NCBI GenBank assembly: GCA_021806225.1
Contig: JAJZXW010000031.1
Location: 1 to 47,639, forward strand
Direction: 5' to 3'
Origin: Nitrospirota bacterium
GTDB lineage: Bacteria; Nitrospirota; Leptospirillia; Leptospirillales; Leptospirillaceae
Length of the DNA stretch: 47,639 bases
Shown here: positions 9,107 through 18,900 of the stretch, in pieces
Position numbering within the stretch: the stretch's first letter is position 1
How the letters are laid out: every line of letters starts with the position of its first letter
Program-made: the position numbers and the translations under genes
The notes under the pieces: generated by a model
What the model was told of the DNA's origin: nothing
Databases searched by the model: none
Seen by the model: only the letters and a program-made list of their open reading frames with translations

Positions 9107-10363
9107 TCAGTCGGAGGGGTGGGAGAGGTCGGGAGAGGGCTCCTTCGGCACCTGGATCTCCTGGTGGTATCGGGAATGGTAGAGCGTTTCGATCTTCTCG
9201 AAGGGAATCTGGCCGATGCAGGCCCGGGAGAGGGTGCTGGCCTTCCGGTCGCAGGACAGGCTCATCCGGAAAAGGGCGTCCCGATCGTCGACGGTCATCC
9301 AGAGGTCCTTCCGGCCTCCCGGGGTCAGAGCCGCCGGCGTTCCATCGGGAAAGGGAAAGAGGCGCAGGTCGAAACACCCTTCCGGACAGTCCTTCGAGGA
9401 GCGAAAGTATCCGGCGTGGGGGCGGGGTCCGCCGGTGACGAGAAAGACTCCCCCAGAAGGAAGGGCCACGGCCCGGGAGATGGTGCCCGATGTCGGCTCG
9501 AGATCCTGGACGTGAAGGGAAGAGGGGCTCTTCCCGAGATCGATCCACCCCAGGGCCGAGCCCTTCCTGAGGCTCAGGTAAAGGCGGTCTTCGGCAGGGG
9601 AAATCGCCGGAGAGGCAGGAAATTCTCCGGCCATGGAAGCGGGGTAGGAGACCGCGCAGGAGGTCTTGCGGCAGCCTGAGGGAATCCGGACGATCGACCC
9701 GGTGCGGCCAAAGGTCGCCCAGAGATCGGCCCGCTTCGGATCGTAGGCCAGTCCTGTCGCAGGCCCCAGGGCCGGCAGACTGAAGAAAGAGAGACAATGT
9801 CTTCGGGTGCAGTCTCCCGACAGGAAGACCACCCGGTCGGCCAGACGGTCCAGAACGGCCAGCCTGTGCCTTCCGGCGTCGTAAACGGCCCGGAAGGGAT
9901 AGGACGGCCGTTCCGGAAGAAGAAAGGTCCGGAGACAGGATTCCGAGAGACAGCGGGGGGGAACGTAGGTCACCCGGTCTCCCAGGCGGAGAAGGACGTA
10001 GGCCCCCCCCCGCTCCGGGTCGGCCACCACATCCCCCGGGTCCCCCAGGGAGGGGGCGAGCCGGATCAGGGTCGCGCAGTCCTCGCTTCGACAGGAGGGC
10101 GGCAGGACATAGAGCCCGTTGCGAAGGGAGGAGGCGACGAACAGGGTCCCTCTTCTGTCCCGGGCGAGTCCCCTGAATCCGAAATTGCTGACCGGAAGGG
10201 CGAGTGAGGAGTACTGGGTCACCGGCCCGGGGGACGCCTCTCCGGAAAGGGGCAAAGGGGCTGCCAGGGCGGGGATGCCTGAAGAGAATACTCCGGTCAG
10301 GAACCCTCCCAGGAGAAGGGCGGACTGGAAAAGGCGCCGGTCAGACCGGAGGATGAATGGCAT
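9107..10363 (-). CDS. Exported Cys-pair beta-propeller protein, function unknown
   Basis: A 418-residue protein with an N-terminal signal peptide (basic MPFILRSDRR, hydrophobic stretch to about 34, AxA-type site near PALAAP). I do not recognise the gene. The mature part has a clear repeat of about 47 residues: cysteine pairs at 91/96, 138/143, 185/190, 231/236, 326/330 and 371/382, each following a hydrophobic strand ending in P-x-x or similar. One blade, near 278, has the same frame (WIDLGKSPSSLHV) without cysteines. The pattern is that of a six- or seven-bladed beta-propeller of the NHL/Vgb kind with a short disulfide loop in each blade; the fold is inference from periodicity. It overlaps the upstream DUF1499-like gene by 23 bases. 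Confidence 0.75.
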   Translation of the reverse strand: MPFILRSDRRLFQSALLLGGFLTGVFSSGIPALAAPLPLSGEASPGPVTQYSSLALPVSNFGFRGLARDRRGTLFVASSLRNGLYVLPPSCRSEDCATLIRLAPSLGDPGDVVADPERGGAYVLLRLGDRVTYVPPRCLSESCLRTFLLPERPSYPFRAVYDAGRHRLAVLDRLADRVVFLSGDCTRRHCLSFFSLPALGPATGLAYDPKRADLWATFGRTGSIVRIPSGCRKTSCAVSYPASMAGEFPASPAISPAEDRLYLSLRKGSALGWIDLGKSPSSLHVQDLEPTSGTISRAVALPSGGVFLVTGGPRPHAGYFRSSKDCPEGCFDLRLFPFPDGTPAALTPGGRKDLWMTVDDRDALFRMSLSCDRKASTLSRACIGQIPFEKIETLYHSRYHQEIQVPKEPSPDLSHPSD

Positions 10364-10823
10364 TTTCGTCTCCGATTTCGTGAAACAGGTTCAGAATGTA
10401 GTTCCGGTCGGCTCCCAGATCGGGAGACCCCGAGAGGGAGGAGGCCTCCACATCCATCCGGAGGCCCCCCCGAACCGGAGAGAGCGTCACCACGAGCCGG
10501 GAGGCGTGGTGCCAGAAGGAAGGCGCCACCCGAACGACGAGACGACCGGAATCCGCATTCTCGATCCGCCAACCGGAAAAACTCTTGATCGAATGGGTGA
10601 TGTTGGCGTAAAGCTTGGCCGGATCCCCGTAAAACTCCCGGGAGTGGACCTCCGGGAGGGGATATCCTCCCGTGGTCCAGGCCCGGCTCAACGTGAAATA
10701 GACATGGAACCGCGTCAGCGGGCCCGGGGTATTGATGAAGGCGGCATTGTTGGCAATGAGGTCCCCGCCCAGATAGACCAGCCCCAGGAAAACCGCCAGG
10801 GCGACACCTTTGAGTATTTTCAA
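10341..10823 (-). CDS. Exported or membrane-anchored DUF1499-like protein
   Basis: A 160-residue protein with an N-terminal hydrophobic segment (about residues 5-25), either an uncleaved anchor or a signal peptide. The C-terminal half resembles DUF1499: a pair of beta-strand-like stretches (RLVVRVAPSF, LVVTLSPVRGGLRMDVEASS) followed by SPDLGADRNYI, comparable to the family's D-L-G-x-N-R ending. That match is by eye and moderate. The gene starts six bases after the trxB stop codon and overlaps the propeller gene, so it belongs to the same operon. Function unknown. Confidence 0.65.
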   Translation of the reverse strand: MKILKGVALAVFLGLVYLGGDLIANNAAFINTPGPLTRFHVYFTLSRAWTTGGYPLPEVHSREFYGDPAKLYANITHSIKSFSGWRIENADSGRLVVRVAPSFWHHASRLVVTLSPVRGGLRMDVEASSLSGSPDLGADRNYILNLFHEIGDENAIHPPV

Positions 10824-10829
10824 GAGCGA

Positions 10830-11768
10830 CTACCTCTTTTCGACCCCGGAGGCTTCGAGGAAGCGCTCCGCGTCGATCGCCGCCATGCAACCGGTTCCTG
10901 CCGCCGAGATCGCCTGGCGGTAGACGGGATCGGACACATCCCCGGCGGCGAAGAGCCCCGGTACACTTGTCTTCGACCCGGAGGTCGTCTTGAGGTATCC
11001 CACGGCGTCCGTTTCGGCCAGGCCGTGAAGGAAGCCCGTGTTGGGGCTGTGGCCGATGGCGACGAAGAAGCCGCTGCAAGGATGGATCGACTCCTCTTGC
11101 GTCTTCGTGTCCCGGATCCGCACACCGGTCACCTGCTGTTTCGACAGGTCGAGAACCTCGAGGATTTCCTTGTTCCAGAGAAATTCGATCTTCGGATTCT
11201 CGAAAGCCTTCTCCTGCATGATTTTGGAGGCGCGGAGGGTGTCCCGGCGGTGAATGACGGTCACTTTCGTGGCAAAACGGGTCAGGAACATCGCTTCCTC
11301 AAGCGCCGTATCCCCGCCTCCCGCCACCACGATCTCCTTCTCCCGGAAAAAAAATCCGTCGCACGTGGCGCAGGCGGAGACTCCCGCTCCCATCAGGGCC
11401 TTCTCCGAGGGCAGCCCCAGGAACTTGGCCGAAGCGCCGGTCGAGACGATGACCGTCCAGCTCTCGTAGGTCTTCCCTTCGTCGGTCGAGACCCGGAAGC
11501 CCCCTCCTTCCCGCCTTTCGACGCGCTCGATCACGGCGGATTCGATACGGGCTCCGAACCGGAGAACCTGGGCCCGCATCCGCTCGATCAGCTCCGGACC
11601 CGTAATCCCGTCGGGAAACCCCGGAAAGTTCTCGACCTCGGTCGTGATCGTGAGCTGTCCCCCGGCCTGGGGTCCCTCCAGAACCAGAGGCGACAGGAAG
11701 GCCCGCGCCGTGTAGAGGGCGGCCGTCAGCCCCGCCGGTCCCGTTCCCAGTATGATCACCTTTTCCAC
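10830..11768 (-). CDS. trxB: Thioredoxin reductase
   Basis: A 312-residue flavoprotein that passes electrons from NADPH to thioredoxin. It has the FAD-binding GTGPAG (8-13), the redox-active CATC with cysteines 133 and 136, the NADPH-binding GGGDTALEE followed by [10 protein letters not shown] (the HRR basic pair favours NADPH), and the C-terminal FAD motif [10 protein letters not shown]. Length and order match the low-molecular-weight bacterial TrxB. First gene of a probable operon with the DUF1499-like protein, the Cys-pair propeller and gadB, with a promoter at 11833-11862. Confidence 0.96.
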   Translation of the reverse strand: MEKVIILGTGPAGLTAALYTARAFLSPLVLEGPQAGGQLTITTEVENFPGFPDGITGPELIERMRAQVLRFGARIESAVIERVERREGGGFRVSTDEGKTYESWTVIVSTGASAKFLGLPSEKALMGAGVSACATCDGFFFREKEIVVAGGGDTALEEAMFLTRFATKVTVIHRRDTLRASKIMQEKAFENPKIEFLWNKEILEVLDLSKQQVTGVRIRDTKTQEESIHPCSGFFVAIGHSPNTGFLHGLAETDAVGYLKTTSGSKTSVPGLFAAGDVSDPVYRQAISAAGTGCMAAIDAERFLEASGVEKR

Positions 11769-11832
11769 TCTCGATCCTCCACCTTACACGCTGTGTCTGT
11801 CCCGGCGCCCGTCTTGATTCGGGCCTCCGTCA

Positions 11833-11862
11833 ACAATAGCAAGAGGGACAAAATCCGGTCAA
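11833..11862 (-). promoter_or_regulatory. Sigma-70-type promoter of the trxB operon
   Basis: Read on the minus strand: -35 TTGACC (11857-11862), 18-base spacer, -10 TATTGT (11833-11838). It begins about five bases after the tolC stop and leaves a leader of roughly 55 bases before trxB. It separates trxB transcription from the upstream efflux genes. Confidence 0.6.
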
Positions 11863-11866
11863 CTCG

Positions 11867-13393
11867 TCACTTGGCCACGGGATCCTGGCCCACCACCTTC
11901 TTGCGGACCCCGGGAAGATAGACCAGGTAGTCCACCCCCTCGGCGAACCGGAGGGTGGCCCGGTCGGTCTGGTAGCGGTACTGGTAGGTCGCAAGAGCCG
12001 CTTCGGTATTGAGGAGATAGACCTCGGCCAGGGTGAGGTCGACGATCGAGATCAGATTGGCGGAGTAGCGCTTGTTTCCCAGGACCAGTGCAAGCTTCGC
12101 CTCCTTCACCGCCTCGGTGTAGGCCCGGATGTCAGCCAGGTCGGAGCGCGTGCGGGCCCGGGCCCGCACCACCTGGTATCGGATGTTGTGGGACCAGTCG
12201 GAAATCCCGTATTGACGCTCCCGGGACTTTTCATGGGCCCGTTCGGTCTCGCCCCGGATCATTCCGCCGGTGTAGATGGGAACGGTGATCGTGCCACCCC
12301 CCGACCACATGCCGGGAACATAACTTTGACCGGTCACCAGGTTGGCCATGAAGCCGTAGTTGCCGAAAGCGGAAATCAGGGGATAGTGCTGGGCCCGCAT
12401 GAATCGGGTCCGCTCTTTTTCCTGCTGGAAGAGGTTCCGGTAGGCATTGATTTCCGGCCGGTAGGTGAGACCCCGGGTCACCGCCTCGTCACGCCCCGCC
12501 ACCACATCGGACACCTGTCCCAGATGACCGGTCAGACGGTAGTCGTCCCGTCCGGACTGGCCAAGACCCATGGCATCGTTCAGATGGGCGATCTGGGCCA
12601 CGAGATCGTCCTTCTCGGAATCGAGCAATGCCCGGGCTTTTTCGTAGTCGACCTTGGCCAGATCGTAGTCGAGCTGGGAGCGGTAATCGGCCTTGTAGAG
12701 GGATTCTGTCAGATTCTTGACCAGTTTTCGCTGCTCGAGGTTCTTCCGGTAGACCATGATGAGCTTCCGGTCGAGAAGGACATGGTAGTAGGCTTCCTTC
12801 ACCTGGAGAATGACCCAGGCATCCTGGCTGTACAGCCAGAACTCGGAGGCCCGTTTGCCCGCGAGACGCTGCTTGACCCGGTGCTCGAACTTGCCGAAGT
12901 CAAGGAGGAGCTGGTTGACGCCGATCGTCGCGAGACCGGCCGGCTCGTTCGGAGCGGAGAGCGGGCCCATCTTGGTGTAATCCATGGGAAAGACCGGCGT
13001 CACGAAATTCAGGTTGTTGATGAATTCGTTGCCAAGACCGGGATTGGCGATCCCGTACAATGCCCCCACGCCGACATGGGGATAGAAATGGGATTTGGAA
13101 ACCTTGACCCGGGCCCCTTTCTTCTTGACCGTGTGGCGAAACCAAAAAAGTTTCGGATGGTGGGCAAGGCCAAAGCTGACCGCCTGGTCGACCGAAAGTG
13201 TGTCGGGAGGAACGTCCTCCGAGGAAATGACCGTCTGGTTGTCCGCCTGGGCCGGAGAGGGGAATCCGAGCCCGGCCGCTCCAAGAAGAGCGGCCAGGAG
13301 TCCGGCGAGGGCTCTCGCGCCACGGGTTCCCCCCTTCGGGTCGGGCTTCGACGGCAGGAGGTTTTTTGCCTTGCTTCTTTCTTCATAGATCAT
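11867..13393 (-). CDS. TolC-family outer-membrane efflux channel
   Basis: A 508-residue outer-membrane factor, the exit duct of the RND system. After a basic N-terminus and a signal peptide ending near PSPAQA come two long alpha-helical repeats. Conserved outer-membrane-factor features include LSVDQAVSFGLAHHP near the mature N-terminus, AYYHVLLDRKLIMVYRKNLEQRK in the helical barrel and AKVDYEKARALLDSEKDDLVAQIAHLNDAMGLG. The open frame extends to 13582, but that would overlap the adaptor gene. ATG at 13393 has GGAAGGA nine bases upstream and lies 53 bases after the adaptor stop, so it is the preferred start. It is cotranscribed with the adaptor upstream. Confidence 0.88.
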   Translation of the reverse strand: MIYEERSKAKNLLPSKPDPKGGTRGARALAGLLAALLGAAGLGFPSPAQADNQTVISSEDVPPDTLSVDQAVSFGLAHHPKLFWFRHTVKKKGARVKVSKSHFYPHVGVGALYGIANPGLGNEFINNLNFVTPVFPMDYTKMGPLSAPNEPAGLATIGVNQLLLDFGKFEHRVKQRLAGKRASEFWLYSQDAWVILQVKEAYYHVLLDRKLIMVYRKNLEQRKLVKNLTESLYKADYRSQLDYDLAKVDYEKARALLDSEKDDLVAQIAHLNDAMGLGQSGRDDYRLTGHLGQVSDVVAGRDEAVTRGLTYRPEINAYRNLFQQEKERTRFMRAQHYPLISAFGNYGFMANLVTGQSYVPGMWSGGGTITVPIYTGGMIRGETERAHEKSRERQYGISDWSHNIRYQVVRARARTRSDLADIRAYTEAVKEAKLALVLGNKRYSANLISIVDLTLAEVYLLNTEAALATYQYRYQTDRATLRFAEGVDYLVYLPGVRKKVVGQDPVAK

Positions 13394-13446
13394 CGCAGTC
13401 GATCCTTCCATAGAACGTCCGGACGGGAATGGGCTTCGGACGCGCG

Positions 13447-14679
13447 TTACAGCTGTCGGGCTGGCCGGAACGGCACCGCCTTGTAGGGAACGGCCTTGAC
13501 CTTCTCCCCTGAGTGGACATGCCATTTCCCGGCGAGGACAAGCTCGTCCCCGGCCGAGAGACCCGAGAGAACCTGGACCCACTTGGCATTGTCGATGCCC
13601 AGCGTCACCGGAACCTCGAGAGCCTTTCCGTTTTTGACGATCATGACCGAATAGGGCTTGTCGCGCCGGGCCATGACGGCCATTCCCGGAATGAGGATCG
13701 AGTCGGGAAAGCGCTGGAGATAGAAGGTGAACTTGCCGTACATGCCGGGATGGATGACGAATCCCGGGTTGTCGATGTCGACCTCGGTCCGCATCGTGCG
13801 CGTCCTCTGACTTTCCTCGAAATCATACCGCGTGACCCGGCCCCAGAAGGTCTGGTGAGGGAGCCCCGCGAAGTGGACCTTGACCCGCTGGCCCCGGCGG
13901 ATCAGGGGTGCCACGTCGGCCGGGACCCAGACGTAGGCCCGGAGGGTATCCACCTGCTCGAGCGTCACGATCGGCTGGGCGGTCGCGGTGGCGTTGGTTC
14001 CCTCGGATATCAGCTTGCCGGGATCCACGTAGCGATGGGTGATCATTCCGTCGAAGGGCGCGGCGATGGTCTTGTAGGCGATCAGGGCCTCCTCGTGGCG
14101 CATTTCCGCGACCGCCTTCAGGTAGGACGCCAGTTTCTGCTGGACCCGCTCCTTCGAAATGAGCGCCGGATGGTCGAGCCAGACCCTCTTGATCCGGTGG
14201 TAGGTGAGATCGGCTATCCGGACGCGGGCGACGGAACGCCGGTAGGTCTGATAGAGTTCCGGATCCTGGATGTAGGCCAGCACCTGGCCCTTGTGCACGT
14301 AGTCCCCCTTGTCGACGTTCAGGTATTTCAGATATCCGGGGACATGGGCGTACAGGATGGCCTTCCGGAAAGATTCGATTCCGGCCGGGATCGTCACCTT
14401 GTGGTGGAGGGTCCGGAGGCGGACCGGCAGGACCTGGACCACCGCAAGGGGCTGGACCGGAGGCTTCGGAGGAAAGATCCAGTAGTAGACGAAAAGGATG
14501 AGGGGTCCAATGATCAGGACGGCGAAGACCACGAGGAAGATCCGTCGGGCGCGGGAAGAAAGATGCACATCGGTGAGGTCGATTTCGTTTTTCCATTCCG
14601 GACGGAAGGACTCGTGGTCCTCTCCGGACGGAGGACCTCCATCGGGATTCAGTCCGGGGGTGGCTTCTCCGTCACTCAT
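13447..14679 (-). CDS. RND efflux periplasmic adaptor (second copy)
   Basis: A 410-residue membrane-fusion protein. A cytoplasmic N-tail of about 45 residues and one membrane helix (about 46-70) are followed by the periplasmic lipoyl/hairpin/beta-barrel layout of the HlyD/AcrA class. Conserved stretches are HVPGYLKYLNVDKGDYVHKGQVLAYI, the lipoyl half-motif YKTIAAPFDGMITHRYVDPG, and RTMRTEVDIDNPG in the beta-barrel. It is a clear paralogue of the adaptor at 19165-20247, sharing many of these motifs nearly word for word. Followed 53 bases later by tolC. It is separated from the RND pump gene by ygfZ on the other strand, so the two halves are separate transcription units. Confidence 0.9.
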   Translation of the reverse strand: MSDGEATPGLNPDGGPPSGEDHESFRPEWKNEIDLTDVHLSSRARRIFLVVFAVLIIGPLILFVYYWIFPPKPPVQPLAVVQVLPVRLRTLHHKVTIPAGIESFRKAILYAHVPGYLKYLNVDKGDYVHKGQVLAYIQDPELYQTYRRSVARVRIADLTYHRIKRVWLDHPALISKERVQQKLASYLKAVAEMRHEEALIAYKTIAAPFDGMITHRYVDPGKLISEGTNATATAQPIVTLEQVDTLRAYVWVPADVAPLIRRGQRVKVHFAGLPHQTFWGRVTRYDFEESQRTRTMRTEVDIDNPGFVIHPGMYGKFTFYLQRFPDSILIPGMAVMARRDKPYSVMIVKNGKALEVPVTLGIDNAKWVQVLSGLSAGDELVLAGKWHVHSGEKVKAVPYKAVPFRPARQL

Positions 14680-14724
14680 CTTTTTTTCCTCCGGCCCCGC
14701 CGGTCGGGATATTTTTTCTAATCA

Positions 14725-14754
14725 TTGACACCATTCGATTCGTCTCCCTAATAT
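14725..14754 (+). promoter_or_regulatory. Sigma-70-type promoter of ygfZ
   Basis: Consensus -35 TTGACA (14725-14730), 18-base spacer, -10 TAATAT (14749-14754). The expected start of transcription is near 14761, leaving a leader of about 75 bases before ygfZ. It lies in the 155-base divergent region between ygfZ and the second adaptor gene. Confidence 0.65.
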
Positions 14755-14834
14755 CAGCAAAGGACGCTTTCACGGACCCAGACGACAACTCCCGGGAGAA
14801 AAACCCGGAATTCCTTTCCAGGAGCCCCGCATCC

Positions 14835-15848
14835 ATGCAGACACAACCCACAGATACCCGGCCGGCTCACGCCCACGCCGGACTTTTCGCTCACGCCACT
14901 TCCCGGTCCCTCGTCTCCGTCTCCGGGGAGGATCGCGTCACCTTTCTCCAGGGGCTTCTCTGCCAGGACGTGGCGACACAGCCGACGGGTTCCCTTCGCT
15001 ACGGCTTTTTCCTGAATCCCAAGGCCCGGATCCTGTTCGACACCTGGATCGGCGTCCGCCCCGACGACATCCTCCTCTCTCCTTCCGGAGGGATGGAGGA
15101 TGAATTCGTGGCCCACCTCAAAAAATACCTGTTCTTCCGGACAAAGGCCTCGATCGCCTCCCTGACAGGAGCGTTCCGGAGCCTGACCCTGGTCGGCCGG
15201 GAAGCGCCGGCGCACGCGACCCCCCTCTTTTCGAGCGATCCGGCCGAAGACGGTCTCCGAATCCTCGCGGGGGGCGGATTTGCCTTCCTTCACCCTCACC
15301 AGTTCGCCTTCGAACGGGAGGCCGGCCCCTGGATCGATCTCTGGATCCCCAGGGAAACCTTCGAAAAAACCCTCCAGGATCTCGAGCGCCGTGTCCTCTC
15401 GGCCGGGGGGACGATCCTCTCTCCCGAAGCCATGGAGACCTACCGCCTCGAATGCGGCATTCCCCTTCCCCCCTTTGAACTGAACGAAGGCCATTTTCCG
15501 GCAGAGGCCGGCCTCGACGCCGTCGCCGTCTCCTACAACAAGGGCTGCTATGTGGGCCAGGAGCCGGTCACCCGTCTCAAGTTCCAGGGTCAGCTCTCCC
15601 GAAAGCTCACCGGGCTCCGGTCCAAGAGCCCGAAGATCCAGGAAACCGCCTGCCCCCGCCCCCTTTATTCGGCCCTTGACGGCTCGGAGGCCGGAACCCT
15701 CACCTCGCTCGCCGATTCTCCCGCCGCCGGAGGCGTCATCGGTCTGGGGTACGTGAAGCGGGCTCACTGGGAGCCGGGGACGGCCCTCATCGACGGAACG
15801 GGCCAATCCTACGAAGTGTCCGACTTTCCCTTCGTCTCCCCCGACTGA
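14835..15848 (+). CDS. ygfZ: YgfZ/IbaG-type folate-binding Fe-S maintenance protein
   Basis: A 337-residue cytoplasmic protein of the GcvT-like family. The N-terminal half has the aminomethyltransferase-like GEDRVTFLQGLLCQDV region. The diagnostic YgfZ motif is present as NKGCYVGQEPVTRLKFQGQ, with the conserved cysteine in K-G-C-Y-x-G-Q-E. YgfZ proteins help maintain or repair [4Fe-4S] enzymes using a folate. It is read from its own promoter on the plus strand, inside an otherwise minus-strand efflux locus, and is convergent with the RND pump gene. A long open frame on the opposite strand (14754-15965) has no family features and is a shadow. Family assignment is confident. Confidence 0.92.
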   Translation: MQTQPTDTRPAHAHAGLFAHATSRSLVSVSGEDRVTFLQGLLCQDVATQPTGSLRYGFFLNPKARILFDTWIGVRPDDILLSPSGGMEDEFVAHLKKYLFFRTKASIASLTGAFRSLTLVGREAPAHATPLFSSDPAEDGLRILAGGGFAFLHPHQFAFEREAGPWIDLWIPRETFEKTLQDLERRVLSAGGTILSPEAMETYRLECGIPLPPFELNEGHFPAEAGLDAVAVSYNKGCYVGQEPVTRLKFQGQLSRKLTGLRSKSPKIQETACPRPLYSALDGSEAGTLTSLADSPAAGGVIGLGYVKRAHWEPGTALIDGTGQSYEVSDFPFVSPD

Positions 15849-15876
15849 TCCGCCCCCTCCCCTTTGGACTTTTCTC

Positions 15877-15902
15877 ACCGGCTCCCGCGAACAGGAGCCG
15901 GT
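15877..15902. terminator. Bidirectional hairpin between ygfZ and the RND gene
   Basis: Perfect 9-base-pair inverted repeat ACCGGCTCC / GGAGCCGGT with an 8-base loop, between two convergent genes (stops at 15848 and 15938). No T-run follows on either strand, so it is a hairpin suited to a shared, possibly Rho-assisted terminator rather than a textbook intrinsic one. Confidence 0.5.
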
Positions 15903-15937
15903 CCCCTTCCATGATGCATCCTCACCCCAAGGACTAA

Positions 15938-18900
15938 CTATCTCCCTGCTCCCCGGGCCTTCCATTTCTCCGCCCAGGTGTGGAGGATCACATAGAAAAT
16001 GGGGACCTGAACGAGCGTCAGGACCGTCATGACCATGAGGCCCCCGATCACGGCCCGGGCCAGCGGCTCCTCGGCGCCGGAGCCGACCCCCATCCCGATT
16101 GCGGTCGGAATCATGGCCAGGATCGTTCCGACCGCCGTCATCAGGATCGGACGAAGACGGGTGGATCCCGCCTCAACGACCGCCCGGTAGATCGGCGCCC
16201 CCTGGGCCCGCAGTCGGATGGCGAACTCCACCAGAAGGACCGAGTTCGAGACCCCGATCCCGATGTCCATGATCACCCCGATCAGGGACTCCACATTGAT
16301 CCCGGTTCCGGTGGCGTAGAGCATGGCGAAGACCCCGATGAGGCCGAAAGGAACGGACATCATGATGATGAAGGGATCGAGGAAGGACTGGAACTGGGCT
16401 ACCAGGGCCAGGTAAACCAGGGCCAATGCCAGGAGGACCGCCAGCCCCATCGAGCTGAAGGAGCGGTGCATCGAGGCCAGCATCCCCGACTCGCGCCAGG
16501 AGTATCCGTGAGGCAGTTTGTAATGGGCCAGATAATGGTCGATCCGGTTCCCGACGCCGCCCAGTGAGATCCCCGGAGCATGGGTCACGTTGACCAGGAT
16601 GTCCACCACCCGTTCCACATTGTAATGGAATATCGCGGGAGGAGCGGTTATCCGGTGGAAATCGGCAATGTCCCGAAGATAGATGGGGGGATTCTTCGCC
16701 CCCGACTCCGTGTAGTCCGCCCCATTGAGCTGGCGGATCAGGATGTTGGCGATGGCATCCATGGAGTTGATCTTGTCCTCGGGATACTGGGCGGTCAGGA
16801 AGTAGGGATTCCCTGTGGACTGATCCACCCAGAAGTTTTCTCCGATCGCCATGTCGGTCACGAGACTCGTAATGATATTCCGTTCCGCATCGGCTTCAGA
16901 AACCCCCAGAAACTGGGCCTTGTTCCTGTCGACATCCACCTTAAAGGCCGGGTAATGAAAGTTCTGCTTCACGCGAACATCTGTCGTTCCCGGATAGGTT
17001 CGGATATGGTCTGCAATGTCATGTGCAATCCGCCCCAGCTTCCGATAGGAATGTCCGAGGATCTGGATGTCGATCGGCGCCTCGCCGGAACCCGCCAGGA
17101 TCTGGGTGATGATCGAAGAGGACTCGAAGTCGAACTCGATATTCGGGAAATGAGCCGCCAGATAGGGACGGAGCTCCCGCTGGTAGTCCCACATCGAGCG
17201 CTTGCGCTCGTTGGAGGGATTGAGCTGGACCAGGACGAAGGCCATATGGGTCCAGAGGTTGGTCGTGTACATGGCGTCCCAACCGATACGGACCCCCACA
17301 TTGGCGACAATGTGCTGAATGTCCTTCTGAGGAATGATGCGTCGAATAGCGGCATCGACCTTGGTTGCGGCCGCAAGGGTCAACTCCTGGCGGGATCCAT
17401 CGGGAAGACGCATCTGGATGATGAAGGCCCCGGTGTCGTCGGGAGGAAAGTACTCGGAGCCGATCCGGGCGAAGAGGAAGAAGGAGCCCACGAAAGCCAG
17501 GAAGATCAGGGTCGAGACCGGCCCGCGGTGCCTGAGGGCGATCTTCAGATAGGTCCGGTAGATCTTTTTGAACCGGTCGAAATACTCATTGAACCGGATG
17601 ACGCCGCGACGAAAGAGGGAACGGCTGTTCCTGTAGGCCGATTCGGGCTTCAGAAACCATGCGGAGAGGACCGGCACCAGGGTCATGGAGACGAAGTAGG
17701 AGGCCATCATCGAGTAGGCCACGGCCGCGGCCAGGGGGGTGAAGAGATACTTGCCCTTGCCCAGAAGGAAGAGAACAGGGGAGAAGACGATCATGGTGGC
17801 GATCGTCGAAGCCATGACCGGCATGGCGACCTCTCCGGCTCCGTCGAGGGCCGCCTGGGCGGGGGCCTTCCCCATCTCGAGATGGCGATTCGTGTTCTCG
17901 AGGACCACGATGGCGTCGTCCACGAGGCGCCCGATGGCGAGCGCCAGCCCCCCCAGGGTCATGATGTTGATCGTCTGGCCGGTGGCATTCAGCATGACGA
18001 ATCCCACCAGAAGGGACAGCGGTATGGAGGTGATAATAATGAAGGTCGAGCGGACATTCCCGAGAAAGACTAGAATCATGAGGGCCGTCAGGATGATGCC
18101 AACCGCCCCTTCCCTCTCGAGGCTTGCAACGGATTCCCGGATGTAAACCGACTGGTCGAAGACGAGGGAAATATCGAGGCTCTTTGGAAGACCATAGAAG
18201 GTGTTGATTGCCGCCCGGGTGGCATCGATCACCTTGATGGTATTGGCCCCGGATTGCTTAAGGACCGGGATGTAAACGGATTTTCTCCCATCGATCAGAA
18301 CCGGATTGGTCTGAATGCGGTAAGAGTCTTTGGCGACTCCGACATCCTTGATGTAGACGGGTTGCCCGTGTTCGACCTTGATCGGAACGTCCCCGATCGT
18401 CTTGACCGGTCCCAGAAGGGCGTTGACGAAGACATTGTAGTTTTGGGTGCCGACCTTGGCATATCCTGCTGGCCAGATGATATTTTGCCTGTTCAGCGCG
18501 CTGGCCACATCCCAGATCGTCAAGCCCCGGGAAAGGAGCGCCGTGTTGTTGACATAGATCTGGGTCTGGCGCGATAGCCCTCCAAAAACGGGGGGAGCGG
18601 CCACCCCGGGAACTGTCCCCATCTGGGAGCGGACATTGTAATATCCAATGTCATACATCTGCATCTGGGTCAGCTCCTTCGAGGAGAGGACCAGATCGGC
18701 GATGGGGATGGCCGCGATTCCGAAGGGAATGATGACGGGAGGAAAAATACCGGGGGGAAGATACTTCATGGAGGAGTAGACGAGCGCCGTCACCATCGAG
18801 ACGGCGGCAGAAAGGGAATAGGTCGATTTGAAGCGTACCTGAATCAGGCTGATTCCCACCAGGCTTTCCGATTTGATCGACCGGATGAAGGGGGCCTGGA

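Noticed and set aside
10119-11921. 600-codon plus-strand frame opposite trxB and its neighbours
   Set aside because: Crosses three real minus-strand genes, low-complexity Arg/Gly/Pro composition, no motif.
14754-15965. 403-codon open frame opposite ygfZ
   Set aside because: Glycine- and glutamate-rich translation with no family motif; the plus strand encodes an unmistakable YgfZ, so this is a GC-driven shadow.
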